Assembly (NCBI GenBank): GCA_028551475.1 | Contig: CM052355.1 | Location: 18,745,543 to 18,809,542, forward strand | Origin: Casuarina equisetifolia | Lineage: Eukaryota > Streptophyta > Magnoliopsida > Fagales > Casuarinaceae | Length of the DNA: 64,000 bases | Direction of reading: 5' to 3' | Part shown: piece after piece, positions 36,991-47,955 of the stretch | How positions within the stretch are numbered: position 1 is the first letter of the stretch | How the letters are laid out: every line of letters starts with the position of its first letter | Program-made: the position numbers and the translations under genes | The notes under the pieces: generated by a model | Told to the model about the DNA's origin: nothing | The model's input: only the letters and a program-made list of their open reading frames with translations | The model's database searches: none

Positions 36991-38251
36991 ATGTCTTCCT
37001 CCGACTCTCCCAAATCTGTCGAACCCTCCAACCCCACTTCCTCCGAATTCCCGATCATGCCAGCAGCCACGAACCCCTCTTCGCAGCCCGCCGCCCCTTC
37101 CCCCTCCTTCCAGGAGCGCTTTGATGGCTCCAATTTTGTCATCTGGCGCACCCGGCTCCTCCCCTTTCTCATCTCTCACCGCCTCCTCCCGATACTTGAA
37201 GGCACCGAGCCCACCCCTCCCCGCACCCTTCGAACCCCGACTGGGTCCGAAAGCCCGAATCCCGCCTACGCCGAATGGCTCACTCGTGACCAAACGGCGT
37301 TGAGCTGGATTCTCGCGACCTCGACGAACTCCATCGTCACCCAGCTATCGGACCTCCGCTCTTCTGCGGCGGCGTGGATCTTTCTCACCAAATCCTACGC
37401 CGCCCAATCGTCCGCTCGAGCCAACGCCCTCCGCCTTCAACTTCACACCATCACCAAGGGCTCCCGTTCCGTCACCAAGTTCTTCCATGACCTCAAAGCC
37501 CTCCTCGACCAACTCGATGCCATTGGCGTCAAAATTGACGATGCGGAGTATGCCGGCCAACTCTTCCGAGGCCTCGACGACGACTACGACACCCTCGCGA
37601 CCTCCGTCTCCGTCCAGAATGAGACCACTCCTCTCAGTCGTGAGGCGATTCACGGTCTGATTCTGGCTCAGGAGGGTCGTTTACGCGGTCGCGGGGTTGC
37701 CGTTGTCACTCCAGCGGCCTTCGCTGGCTATCCGGGCACCTTCCACGGCCAGTCCCCTCCTGACCCGCTGGTGCCCAACCCTAAGCCCGACCCGGCCTAC
37801 TCCCCAGCCCACCCGACTCATTCACACCCCAACCCGCCCACCCGAGCCGGCCTGCTTCCTACTCCCCCCACCCAGGCCTGGCCTAATCGAGGTAATAATC
37901 GGGGCCGCCGTCGCTCTGGGCCGTTCTGCGGGTTGTGCAAACGGGCCGGGCACCACGTCAGCAGTTGCCCGGAGCGGTTCAACCCGCAGTTCAACCCGCC
38001 CCGTTATTCACCCACCCCGGCCCACTCCTCCCCGCGTGCCCACATAACCTACCCTAGACCGCCCCCCACTGGATCCCCGACTCACCTACCCCCCTACTAT
38101 ACGTACCCTCCACCCTCCCACACCGAATCATCGCCTCCTCTGCCGCCCCACTATAGTTACCCTGCACCCTTCCCCACCGAATCATATCCTCTGCCGCATG
38201 CCCACTATAGTTATCATGCACCCTCCCACACCGAATCTCACCCTTCCCGCA
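36991..38251 (+). pseudogene. gag: Copia gag region
   Basis: The ATG at 36991 opens a reading frame with the Copia gag layout: an N-terminal FDGSNFVIWRTRLLPFL block (binding the UBN2-type gag fold), a long helical region (SVTKFFHDLKALLDQLDAIG, RGLDDDYD), and a CCHC zinc knuckle CGLCKRAGHHVSSC for RNA binding. A proline-rich tract with four tandem 54-nt units then follows. In intact Copia elements gag continues in frame into protease. Here one unit is 53 nt, which shifts the frame, and the gag frame ends in a stop at 38443-38445 after reading out of register. Confidence 0.85.
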
Positions 38252-38305
38252 TGCCCACTATAGCTACCATGCACCCTACCACACCCAATCTTTTCCCTCA
38301 GCTCC
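38091..38305 (+). repeat. Four tandem 54-nt units, the third one base short
   Basis: Matching TAT codons of the units fall at 38098, 38152, 38206 and 38259, spacings of 54, 54 and 53. Each unit encodes a Tyr-Pro-His-Thr-Glu-Ser-rich 18-residue repeat (HYSYPAPFPTESYPLPHA type) between the zinc knuckle and protease. The missing base lies around 38243-38248. Confidence 0.9.
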
Positions 38306-39518
38306 TTTTTCCTCTCTACCCCCTCCGGTCTCTCACTATGGTCCACCCAACCCACCCCCCTCCGCCCTTGACATTGCCTCTTGGCTTCCTGATTCTGGGG
38401 CTTCCCATCATGTCACTGATTCCACTGCTGGTCTCTCCCACGTGACACCCTACACCGGCTCACAACAACTCACCGTGGGTGACGGGGTCTCCCTTCCCAT
38501 CACCCACACAGGTACTCTCCGCACGCCTTCCTTTACTTTATCCCATGTCCTTGTTGTTCCTTCCATTACCAAAAATCTACTCTCTGTCTCTCAATTTACG
38601 TATGATAACTCCTGTTATTTTCTCTTCTCCTCTACTCATTTTTGGGCTGTCTCTTATCACACTGGTCAGGTCCTGCTCCACGGAATCCTTGATCGTGGCC
38701 TCTATCGTCTGACCCCCCCGGGTGCCCCGTCCTCTCCTTATGCTTATGTCGCTGCCTACCCCAGCACTCTCCCTTTATGGCATCGTCGTCTTGGGCATCC
38801 ATCGTCTCCTGTTCTTCTCTCATTTTTTAAGTCATCCGCAATCAAGTTCACCACCCCTCCCTCCCCTCCTTGTACGGCGTGTGCCCTTAGTAAGAGCCAT
38901 CGCCACCCCCACCCCCCCTCTCCCTCTAGGTCATCGTCTCCTTTACAATTGGTCCATTTTGATGTATGGGGTCTGTCCCCTGTTACCTCCTTTAGTAGTA
39001 ATAAATATTATGTGTGCTTCGTTGATGATTTCTCCCGATTCACTTGGTTATACACTTTCTCTTCCCGTTCTCAATTTCTCCCTATCTTCACTGCATTTCA
39101 CACGTTTGTTGAAAACCAACTTCGCTGCCGCCTTCAAGCCATTCAATGTGATGGGGCTCCTGAGTTCATCTCCTCTGCATTCCAGCTATACCTCCAGCAA
39201 CATGGCATTCACCAACCCCTCTCCTGCCCCTACTCTCCGTTCCAGAATGGCACCGCTGAGCGCAAGCATCGTCACATTGTTGAGATGGGTCTTGCTCTCC
39301 TCACTCAGGCCTCTGTTCCCTCGCACTTTTGGGACTTTGCCTTTGAGATTGCAGTGTTTCTTATCAACCGCCTCCCGACTCCGCTCCTGGCTCATCGTTC
39401 CCCGTGGCAGGTACTTTTTCAACAGCACCCTGATTGCTCTCACCTTCGAGTCTTTGGCTATGCAGTTTTCCCCTACCTTCGTCCCTATGCTCCCCACAAG
39501 CTAGCTCCTCGCTCCTAG
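38252..39518 (+). pseudogene. pol: Copia protease and integrase region
   Basis: In the frame one nucleotide away from gag, an aspartic-protease motif DSGASHHVT occurs at about 38393-38419, followed by GAG-pre-integrase (LWHRRLGHPSSPV, CTACALSKSHRH zinc residues). The integrase core has the catalytic acidic residues in HFDVWG, QCDGAPEF and FQNGTAERKHRHI. This frame ends at TAG 39516-39518, just as the conserved pattern continues in another frame. The region is disrupted at both ends and is not expressible as one polyprotein with gag. Confidence 0.85.
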
Positions 39519-41541
39519 GCTTGTCTTCTTGGGCTACCCGCCTGGCTTCCGAGGCTACCGTTGCTACAACCCTCAGACCCATTGCATCTTCATTGCTGCC
39601 GATGCTGTATTTCATGAGGACTTCTACCCTTACCAACGTCCCTCATCCCCTACCCCCTCTCCCTCCCCCTCCCCTCTCCCCACCTTGGTCCCTATTCCCG
39701 TCCCTCTCCCTGAGATTGCCTCTCCCTCTTCCCTACATCCCACCGATCCCCCAGATTCCCCCACTCCCATCTCCCCTCCCACATCTTCCCCGCCTTCACC
39801 ACCCGCTCCTCCACCCGCTCCCTGCCCCGTCACCCATCTTCAGGATGGCACCATTGCCCGTCGCACCCTCACTCGCAACCAGACCTATGCCCTCACTGCC
39901 TCTGCTCACCCTTACCCTGAACCCACCTGCTTCACTCAGGCTGTTCGTGATCCTCACTGGCGGGAGGCCATGGCTGCAGAGTACACTGCCCTCATCCGCA
40001 ATGGCACGTGGGTCCTCGTTCCTCCTCCTCCCGATGCTCGTCCCATTGGTTGCAAATGGATCTTTAAAGTCAAGCTTCGCTCTGATGGTTCCCTTGAACG
40101 CTACAAGGCTCGACTCGTGGCGAAAGGCTTCCACCAGCAAGAAGGCATTGATTTCACTAAAACCTTCAGTCCCGTAGCCAAACCGGTCACTGTTCGCACC
40201 GTTCTCTCCTTGGCATATTCTCGTGGGTGGACCATTCGCCAGCTGGATGTCTCTAACGCCTTCCTTCATGGCCATCTCAATGAGGTCGTTTACATGGAGC
40301 AACCACCCGGATTTGTGGACTCTTCTTGTCCTACCCATGTCTGTCGCCTCCATCGTTCCCTCTATGGCCTCAAGCAAGCACCTCGTGCCTGGTACCAGCG
40401 GTTGAGCTCGTTCCTCCTCTCCATCAGCTTTCTCATCTCTGCTGCTGACACCTCCCTGTTCACACGCCATACACCGCGGTACAACATCATCCTCCTCGTC
40501 TATGTTGATGATATTATATTGACAGGGTCCTCCCAGGCCCCCATTACTGCTCTTCTCCAGGTACTTCAGTAGGAATTTGCTCTTAAAGACTTGGGTCTCA
40601 TTCACTATTTTCTTGGGGTCGAGGTGCAACCTACTGTGGATGGTCTTCTCCTTCACCAGGCAAAGTTCACCCATGACATCCTTGCTCGTGCCAAGATGAC
40701 TGATGCCAAAGCTGTGTCCACCTCATGCACTACTGACGATCCTCTCTCCCTGTGGAGTGAGGACCCCCTTCCTGATCCTGCTCTCTATCGCAGCATTGTT
40801 GGTGCCCTGCAATATCTCACTCTCACTCGTCCTGACATTGCTTATGCTGTCAACACTGCGTGCCAGTTTCTTCATCGCCCCACCACCGAACATTGGCAAG
40901 CTGTTAAGCGCATCCTGCGCTACTTGGCTGATACTCCTCGCCTTGGTCTTCGCCTCACCCACAGCTCCTCCACGTCTCTTCATGCCTTTTCTGATGCAGG
41001 TTGGGCCAGTGACCGTGACGATCGTCGCTCTGTTGGTGGCTTTTGCATTTTTCTCGACACCAACCTTATCTCTTGGAGCTCCCGCAAACAACGTACTGTT
41101 GCCCGCTCTAGTACTGAGGCTGAGTACAAGTCCCTTGCCGACACCACTACAGAACTCATGTGGATTGAGTATCTCCTCTACGATCTCCGTGCCTTGCCTC
41201 CTTCTCCCCCCACCTTGTGGTGTGACAATCTCTCCGCTCTCTACTTGACCGCCAACCCCGTGTTTCATGCTCGCACCAAACACATTAAGATTGACTTCCA
41301 CTTTGTTCGTGAGCGCCTCGCCCGTGGTCAACTCTACTTGCAGTTCATTTCCTCCGTAGATCAACCTGCTGACATCTTCACCAAAGGTCTCTCCTCTACT
41401 CGATTTCGTCTTCTCCGTTCCAAGCTGACGGTACAATCTGCCCCATCAGCTTGCGGGGGGATGTTAAAGGACTCCACGCCATCTGTTTGTGCCACGTCAG
41501 CCGAAGTTGCCACGTCACCAGTCGCGCCACGTCAGCCCTAA
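39519..41541 (+). pseudogene. pol: Copia reverse transcriptase and RNase H region with an internal stop
   Basis: The frame holds the RT entry block WIFKVKLRSDGS, YKARLVAKGFHQQEGIDF, the catalytic YVDDIILTGS, and LKDLGLIHYFLGVEV. RNase H follows (SWSSRKQRTVARSSTEAEY, ending with PADIFTKGLSSTRF). A TAG at 40570-40572 interrupts RT between these blocks without changing frame. The frame runs past the polypurine tract and stops inside the 3' LTR at 41541. A proline/serine-rich linker separates integrase from RT at about 39630-39840. Confidence 0.85.
41454..41461 (+). other. Polypurine tract
   Basis: A G-run ending in A (CGGGGGGA) directly before the 3' LTR start at 41462, the expected plus-strand primer site. 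Confidence 0.75.
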
Positions 41542-41866
41542 ACGCTCCAGACCCGGACGCCCGTTTGGATCACTTGACCCGCGCCGCGACCCACTTCTCT
41601 ACGATCGCGTTCATCGTTCGTCTGAAATCCTCTCCATCGCCGACTGCGATTTCATTCCAGATTTAGCAGATCTGCTTGTATCTATTTTGTAAATGTTTTT
41701 CGATTTTGTAAATGATGTAAAGCATCATATATATATTGTAATCGTTTTGTGAATAAGAGGATCGGGAAAAAAAAAAAATTCTCACGCAATCACACTTTAG
41801 GGTTTATCTCTCTCGCCAGATTTTCACAAAATTCTGGTCACCTCCTCCGACTGTGTTTGTCTTTCA
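41462..41866 (+). repeat. 3' LTR of the Copia element
   Basis: 405 bp, TG...CA, aligned without gaps to the 5' LTR with 12 mismatches. One mismatch creates AGATCT where the other LTR has AGAGCT. Confidence 0.95.
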
Positions 41867-41871
41867 CATAG

Positions 41872-43333
41872 GAAATTAGCATGTCTTTGGAGGCAATTTC
41901 TCCCATGAGTTTACTTGCATATATGCTTATATCGTGAAAAAATATTTGTAGTGTGTAATATGGAAAAGTAAGCTTTTGGGTGTCCTACTCTTGCTTGTCT
42001 CTCCTCCTTTTCTCCATGCGTTACTGTCTCTAGCTTGTATGTGCTCGAGTAACTAATCAAACCCAAATCAATCCCATTCTAGTGACCCACTGACCAAATC
42101 ACTATTTGGGTTCGTTTTGACATTGCCCCAGTGACGCTACACGCTTCCGACAATACAACCAATATCACCTCTCTGTCATTGAATGGCTTGAAAAAGTAGT
42201 GGACGTGAGTTTGGCTCTGTTTGTGTTCTGTACAACCAATGTTAATTTGGTTTGGAACACCCCTAGACTAGGATATGGCAAGCTATGCGGGAAATGTAAT
42301 CTAAAGCAACAGATTAGTGAGCCCAGGCAAACCAATCCAGGGACTCCCCAACTTACCTATTTGAGGGCGAGTTGGAAATTCAAGTGGCCATGATTCATAA
42401 TAGAACCTCAGAAAATTGGGGACAGAGCGAAACTCCAGTGAAGTTGGGGCCTGCGGTCATGCAAAATCAATGTGCAAATTCATAATAGAACCCTAGAAAT
42501 AGGGTCGACGAAATTTATTTTAGGCCTCTGCAAAGTCTTCTAAACCTTGAGAAAAAATATGCTTGCTTGGGATCCTCTGCCTTCGATTGACGTAGCCTTT
42601 TGGTCTCACCAAGTAGTACGAATACCAGCATTTGCTAGTTGAAGATGGAACTTGGTTGGGTCAATGGACTGGACTGGCCCTTTGCTGCACATGAGCAACA
42701 CTCACTTTCAGCATTAGCCAAATCTTGCTCAGAGAAGTTGTGATTCTGACAAAAACGGAGTTCCGGTTGCTACTAGGCACAAATTGGGGTACGTAGAAAC
42801 TCTTTTTTAGCTTATTGGGATATTCAGCTTGTTGGAACTCAAAAGATTTAAAAAAGAAAAAAACAGAAGACACCTAACAGGCCCTACGGCACATAAGGCC
42901 TTCATTGAGTCTAATGATTGATCACATGGAGGCCCATGCTGTTGCCCAACCATAAGCTTGGATAGACATTTTCAACAGCTCTAGGAGGCCCCTTATTGTC
43001 ATGGCTTGCCCACTCATTCCGTGGGCAACACCTGTTAGGCCTTGTCACGAAGCTTATGACACTAGGGAGCAATTTGTTGGGCTGGATACCTCCACTTGCC
43101 ATGCAAACGTCGAGAGGGAGTTACGTTAAGTCTCACAGTGAAGTAGTACCAGAAGAATATAGTGACTTTCCCCGACAATCTTTATGCGATCGTTGACGTC
43201 GGCCTGTACATGTGATGACTGTACTTGCAGTATCAATGATCAAATTGAAGAGGGAACAAGGGAAAAAAACCCACTTGATGGAATTCCTTCTTGCTCGACA
43301 GATGCATTCAAGACCCTTTACATAGCGGCACTC
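41872..43333. other. Intergenic, no gene recognised
   Basis: Mixed-composition sequence with short ORFs only. No domain or repeat structure was identified. Confidence 0.4.
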
Positions 43334-43420
43334 ACAAAAAAACGTTCCAAACGGTCGTTCTAGTCCATAGCGGCGAGTCAATATATGCTGAGCTGGTTGT
43401 AAGTCCATTGCGGCATTTCC
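43334..43420. repeat. Dispersed repeat shared with 63804-63887 (left copy)
   Basis: The core CCATAGCGGCGAGT, then GCTGAG-TGGTTGT and GCGGCATTT in the same order and spacing, recurs at the right end of the window. Tandem TAGCGGC-type motifs are common in subterminal regions of plant CACTA transposons, but no transposon termini were found. Confidence 0.55.
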
Positions 43421-43904
43421 GTATTACCTGTATAGATGTTGTATGCCTTGCTTTTGTTCCCTTATGTATCAAGAAAACAGTATACGAATGCTCTCGCACA
43501 GAAGAAAGCAAAAACTAATTATACTAGATAATAAACGTTGTTTTACATTTATACATAAATAAGCTCAAGTTCATACGAAAAAGTGGGAAAGGGGAACACA
43601 TGTCAAAAGCAGTTTAATTATTCTTAAACAATCATAGGGTCTTTATTTTCACACTGCCTGTCTTCATAAAGTCCGTGTCTGTTTAAACTCTATTTTGTCA
43701 TTGTTAAGCCTTCGGGTACCATTACCCGTCCTTCATTTCTCTCAACTCTATTTTTAGCATCAATGGAATAATTTATCATTAATAGGTTACCGTCCTTCGG
43801 GGAAGTGCATATTGATAACCACCTATTTGATTAATAGGTTACCCAAGCATCGCTATGTCATTGCACTTCCTATAAGATTTTGTATAGTAAACCTCCACTT
43901 TTTT

Positions 43905-43934
43905 TTTTATTATTACTATGATGATGATGATTAT

Positions 43935-43966
<32 letters not shown>

Positions 43967-43990
43967 TTATTATTATTATTATTATTATTT
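43905..43990. repeat. Compound trinucleotide microsatellite (ATG/ATT/ACT)n
   Basis: GATGATGATGATT followed by about nine ACT units and about seven ATT units. It produces a poly-Tyr ORF that should be ignored. Confidence 0.9.
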
Positions 43991-44420
43991 CATCTTGGAG
44001 TTTTTGGGTTTTAATGTTATACTATTCCGATAGGCCTTAACAATAAGTTTTCACCTATGCCAATTTTATGTGTATTCATTGTTTATCCTATCACTCATAA
44101 GAGTATTGGTTATATAATCTTGTTACAAGTAAATTTTCCTAAGCTGCTGTGATGTGATATTTTTAAGGATGAGTACTCATTTCAAGAAATCCTCCGTGTC
44201 TATCTACCAAACCTATCCAACCATCAAACTGATCAATACATTATGTGTGCCTATTTTATCTATTGCCTCATATACTATCGAACATCTCATTTCATAACAC
44301 CTGTCTCATAAATTGATATGTTTAATTAAGAATAAATATTAATTTTTTGATACAAGACAAAAATAAGTATTTAATATGAATAGGATCTCACTTTATCAAA
44401 GGATCTAAAAAGAAAAATTG

Positions 44421-45066
44421 TTGAGTTTTTAAGTGCATGTCATAATTAATTTGGACATATTTTTCTTCTCAACAAATATTCTAAAAATATATTTTTGATT
44501 TTAGGCTAATAGTTTTGTTTAAAAAATTACTCTTGGAGGAGTTCTGAAAATGAAGGCCAAAATCCAAAAGAAGCAATGCAACCCATGCAGTCATTGACCC
44601 AGTTCGTGGAGATCCAGACCCAGATCCAAGCTCAGAACACAGGGCGCAAAAAGTAAGTCCGGCCCAGAATCTGTGACCTGAGCCCACAAAGACTACACCG
44701 CATTGTTTTAATAGGCTTGTCTGCGTCACAGAAATCAACCGAGGGAGATTGGAATTCGAATCCTCAAAGAAGCAGAAGAAAGCTAAAATCACGGGACTCT
44801 ACTAAAAGAAGAAAGAAGAAATTCTCAAGAAAGGAAAAGGGGCAAATCGTCTTAAAAAAAAAAAAAATTCAAACGAAAGGGAGGCGCAAATTGATGGGGT
44901 TTCGGTAAGACAGAAAATGAGGACAACGCAAATTGATTTATGGCATTGGTCTATGCACCGTCGGGAAGGGAGGCGCCAAGGGCTGCACGATGTATGTATG
45001 GAAAAATCAGAGCTGATTACAAGGGAAATCGTCACCAAACAGTCCTCCACATGGAATCACGATGGA
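44421..45066 (+). repeat. Repeated module, copy 1
   Basis: From TTGAGTTTTTAAGTG to a TCCACATGGAATCACGATGG string this segment matches 47956-48783 in the same order. Copy 1 lacks about 170-190 bp that copy 2 has around 48290-48470. Shared strings include TAGGCTTGTCTGCG, AGATTG(G/A)AATTCGAATCCT and GCGCCAAGGGCTGCACGATG. It has a GC-richer, exon-like look amid AT-rich DNA. Origin unknown: LTR fragment, captured gene leader or MITE-like element are possible. Confidence 0.7.
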
Positions 45067-45972
45067 AACAGTAACACTTTGAAGTGTGATTTTAAACAAG
45101 ATTGAGACAAAAAGCTAGTCTTATCTCCCTTCTCTCATATGTACTCAGAAATAGGTAGAGAATGAGGAAAGAGAGAGCTCTAATGGGAAGAAGATGTGAT
45201 CTGATTTAGAGAAGTTAGAATGACTCTTTTGAAGTGAAAAGTTAGTCCTTTTGATGCTATGTTAGAGCAAAAGGTTTAGAAGAAAGTAAAAAAATAAAAA
45301 TAAGAGAAAGCAAGCTTCTTTCAAGAAACTTATACTCTTCTCTCAAGCTCATCAAGCTTATAAATTGGTTTTTCATTGGGTGAGTATAATATGAGTTTAC
45401 TCTTGCTTTTATTTACTTGTTAGAAAATTACATTGTATTTTAATACATGTTATTATTGAGTTGATTTTCTACAAGTGAACATTATTAGGGCTTGAACGAA
45501 ATTTAAGGCTTTTGTCTACATCATTTTATATTGGTTGTCTAGTACTTGTTTGAAGTTTTTGAACTAGATGTCGCATATATTGAAGAAGCTAAGTTTGAAA
45601 CTTGTAACATTGGACTGAGAACTTGTAAGCAAGCTTAAGGGATTGGTTATCTCTAGTAAGAAATTGGTTATCCTTTGTAATCAATTGGTGAATTGATTAA
45701 AAAAGTGACTTGAATAGGTTACTAGGGTAGGGTGGAGTAGGTGCCAAGGTAGATTAAGCTAAACCACCTTTCAAAAATTGAATTTTTACTTATTGCCATA
45801 TAATCACTAATTGCTTCACATGGTGAAAACGAAAAAGATAGAAGAATTTTTAAGAAACCTAATTCATCTTTTCTTAGGTTACTATAAGATACAACAAGTG
45901 GTACTAGTATTAGATTATCTTTAATCTAACCAGATTTATTTAGATATTAGTGAGATTTACGTAACAACCAAT
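45067..45972 (+). mobile_element. Probable 5' LTR relic of a decayed Copia element
   Basis: The stretch ends near 45899-45914 in a degenerate primer-binding-site-like TGGTACTAGTATTAG, and gag-like coding begins at 45973. The string AGGTTACTAGGGTAGGGTGG and what follows resembles LTR tails of plant Copia elements. The left end is unclear. Confidence 0.4.
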
Positions 45973-46760
45973 ATGACCACCATATTAACTTTCAATAAAC
46001 CTTTTATATTTGATGGTACAAACTACAACCATTGAAAGAATATAATAAAAATGTATATAATGAGACATGAAGCCCACTTCAAGTAATGCATGTCGCATCT
46101 CCAAAAGCACACACCTACCTCATCACAATACAAACTATATCTTGGGCCCCTTTAGTTTTATTCCATTTTGATATTTGGGGTTCAACCCCTATACTTTCTT
46201 CTAGTAAAAATAAATATTATACTTGCTTCATCGATGATTTTTCCAAATTCACATGGATTTGTACTTTTTCCTTATGTGATCAATTTCCTTCAATATTCAA
46301 GCAATTTTGTGTTTTTGTTCAAAATCAATTAAACATAAAAAATTAAACAAATCTAATGTGATGGTGTCACAGAATTCATGTTAGTTGCTTTTCGTAATTT
46401 CCTCCACTCGTTAAAGGCCCATTAATGCATATCTAGCTCGCATTCTCCTTATCAAAATGGATCTACTGAAAGGAAACATCAACTGTTACCATCCTTTAAC
46501 AAATGAAAGGCTTTTCAAAATTTTTTGCCTTGCCTACAACATACCATGTGTTAAGCTTCCATCTAGCAAAATCAATACACACAAAACTCCTACTGTCTAT
46601 CCATTTTCTGAATGCAAATCTCTTTAGAACCTTTCTAATGGGTAAGATGGAATGTATCTCATGGCATTATGCTCTTTCGCAATTGAATTATCACAGTTAG
46701 GTACATAATCAGTTTATAATATCTCACGTGAAGACACTTTTCTTTGAAGATATTACCCTT
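45973..46760 (+). pseudogene. Decayed Copia gag-integrase remnant
   Basis: The ATG at 45973 opens a gag-like start with KPFIFDGTNYNH, where the expected Trp codon is TGA (46033-46035). The gag-like part ends near 46083 and integrase sequence begins at once (PLVLFHFDIWGSTP, CFIDDFSKFTW, then QNGSTERKH near 46455-46480). Roughly the protease and zinc-knuckle part is missing between them. Several stops and shifts follow. Confidence 0.75.
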
Positions 46761-47141
46761 TTAATGTCTGCTTAAATAGATTAACAATGACATTTAAGGA
46801 GGCACTACTGACTATGATTATAAAAACTTTTCACTACCCATTTAGGGTAAAACATGAGCCTATTGTTTCTCAATTATACCTCTTCTATAGGCAAGATATT
46901 TCATCGAGGAAAACGTTGTCCTTTTTGTTCCCGAAGGCCTATTTTATGTTCCTAATGATCATTTCATTCACAAAAGTGCTTCATGTACACAATAAATTTA
47001 TTAAACAGGTCACAATCTGAATCAACAGAAAGTAGACGATACTATTAAATAGTTGACAAGAGGGGGCACGTCCAATATAATCCCTAGTAAGAGCAGCTTC
47101 CGCTGGGACAAACTAGTTGAGGAATCTCATAAGTTAGTTTC
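46761..47141. other. AT-rich remnant sequence
   Basis: No clear coding or repeat assignment. It may be the degraded 3' part of the preceding Copia remnant. Confidence 0.35.
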
Positions 47142-47407
47142 TATTAAGGTTTAGCTATTATTACTTCATAGGCCGCTTTGTATATATCGAGCCTATCATG
47201 TGGATAATCCTTTTATCATACTATAATTGCGTGGCATGTATATAAGCCAAAACGAGGTGACCTATTTTCTTTGAGAAACTATAAATACAAGCTTCATTGT
47301 CTTTGCACTTGTTTCAAAAATTTGTCCTTGTTTGCTTGTATTGTAGTTCATTATAGTTTTGGATTGGTTGCCTTCAATCAACTCATGTGAGTTTGCAAAA
47401 CTTAACA
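47142..47407 (+). repeat. 5' LTR remnant of an older Copia element
   Basis: It is followed immediately by a perfect TGGTATCAGAGC primer-binding site at 47408-47419. It shares TTAAGGTTTA at its start, a CTTTGAGAAA string and TTGTATT(G/A)TAGTTCATTATA with the stretch at 59112-59333, which follows Copia RNase H. The two are therefore probably the paired LTRs of one element, now far apart and strongly diverged. Confidence 0.65.
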
Positions 47408-47419
47408 TGGTATCAGAGC
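47408..47419 (+). other. Primer-binding site, initiator Met-tRNA type
   Basis: TGGTATCAGAGC directly follows the LTR remnant, an exact match to the common plant retrotransposon PBS. Confidence 0.8.
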
Positions 47420-47955
47420 TGGAATAATATTTGAAGTGGAATTCTCCCCATCCTAGGTTGATGTAATTGAAGCTAATTTGTTAGTTTTATGCTCGCAAGA
47501 TAAAGATTGAGGAGTTTCAAGGTACCGATTCTCACTCTTGTCTCACTATTTTTTGAACTCAAAAGTATTCAGTGTAGTTAGCTTTTAGTCCTTGAAAGGG
47601 CAGACAAAAGATACAACCACAAGAACGGGAGTTTCTTTGGTGAAATGACACATTGCTCTACAGTTTAGAGGTCAATGCCCTTCCGTAGATGATCTACGTC
47701 AAGTGGCTTCTAGAGACGTTGGCTTACAAGATTATTCCTAGGGACTATTGGGAATCCCAACCACATCCCTTATCCATCTCCCCCATCTTCTCCATGTCTT
47801 TTGAAACTTCTATTAAACATGAAATGAGTTCCTCTTATTAGAACCCAAATCCCGGTCAAGACCCTTACTATTTGTCTTCAAATGATGTCCAAGGCAACCC
47901 GATAGGCTCCCATAAACTTATGAATGACCTGCAAAATAGAAAGGTCCGAAATGTC
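47420..47955 (+). pseudogene. Copia gag N-terminal remnant
   Basis: After the PBS, a degenerate frame contains PNPGQDPYYLSSNDVQGNP at about 47850-47900. This resembles the N-terminal gag motif of Copia elements (NPYYL-SSD-PG-xLVS). Stops interrupt it. The sequence then enters the repeated module at 47956. Confidence 0.55.

Larger units (their letters stand above)
36539..41866 (+). mobile_element. Structurally complete Copia LTR retrotransposon with broken coding region
   Basis: The element is 5,328 bp, flanked by the 5-bp target-site duplication CATAG (36534-36538 and 41867-41871). Both LTRs begin TG, end CA and are 405 bp. The internal region carries gag, protease, integrase, reverse transcriptase and RNase H in that order, which is Copia (Ty1) order. 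The interior is much richer in GC than its surroundings. Coding damage: one base missing near 38243-38248, a frame change near 39505-39518 and a TAG at 40570-40572. It may still be mobilised in trans because all cis elements are present. The lineage may be Ale-like, at low certainty. Confidence 0.95.

Noticed and set aside
39796-41436. Long minus-strand ORFs (292 and 237 codons) in the Copia element
   Set aside because: They are shadows of the GC-rich RT/RNase H frame, where codon bias removes stops on the opposite strand.
43812-44033. ORF with a long Tyr/Asp run
   Set aside because: Produced by a trinucleotide microsatellite.
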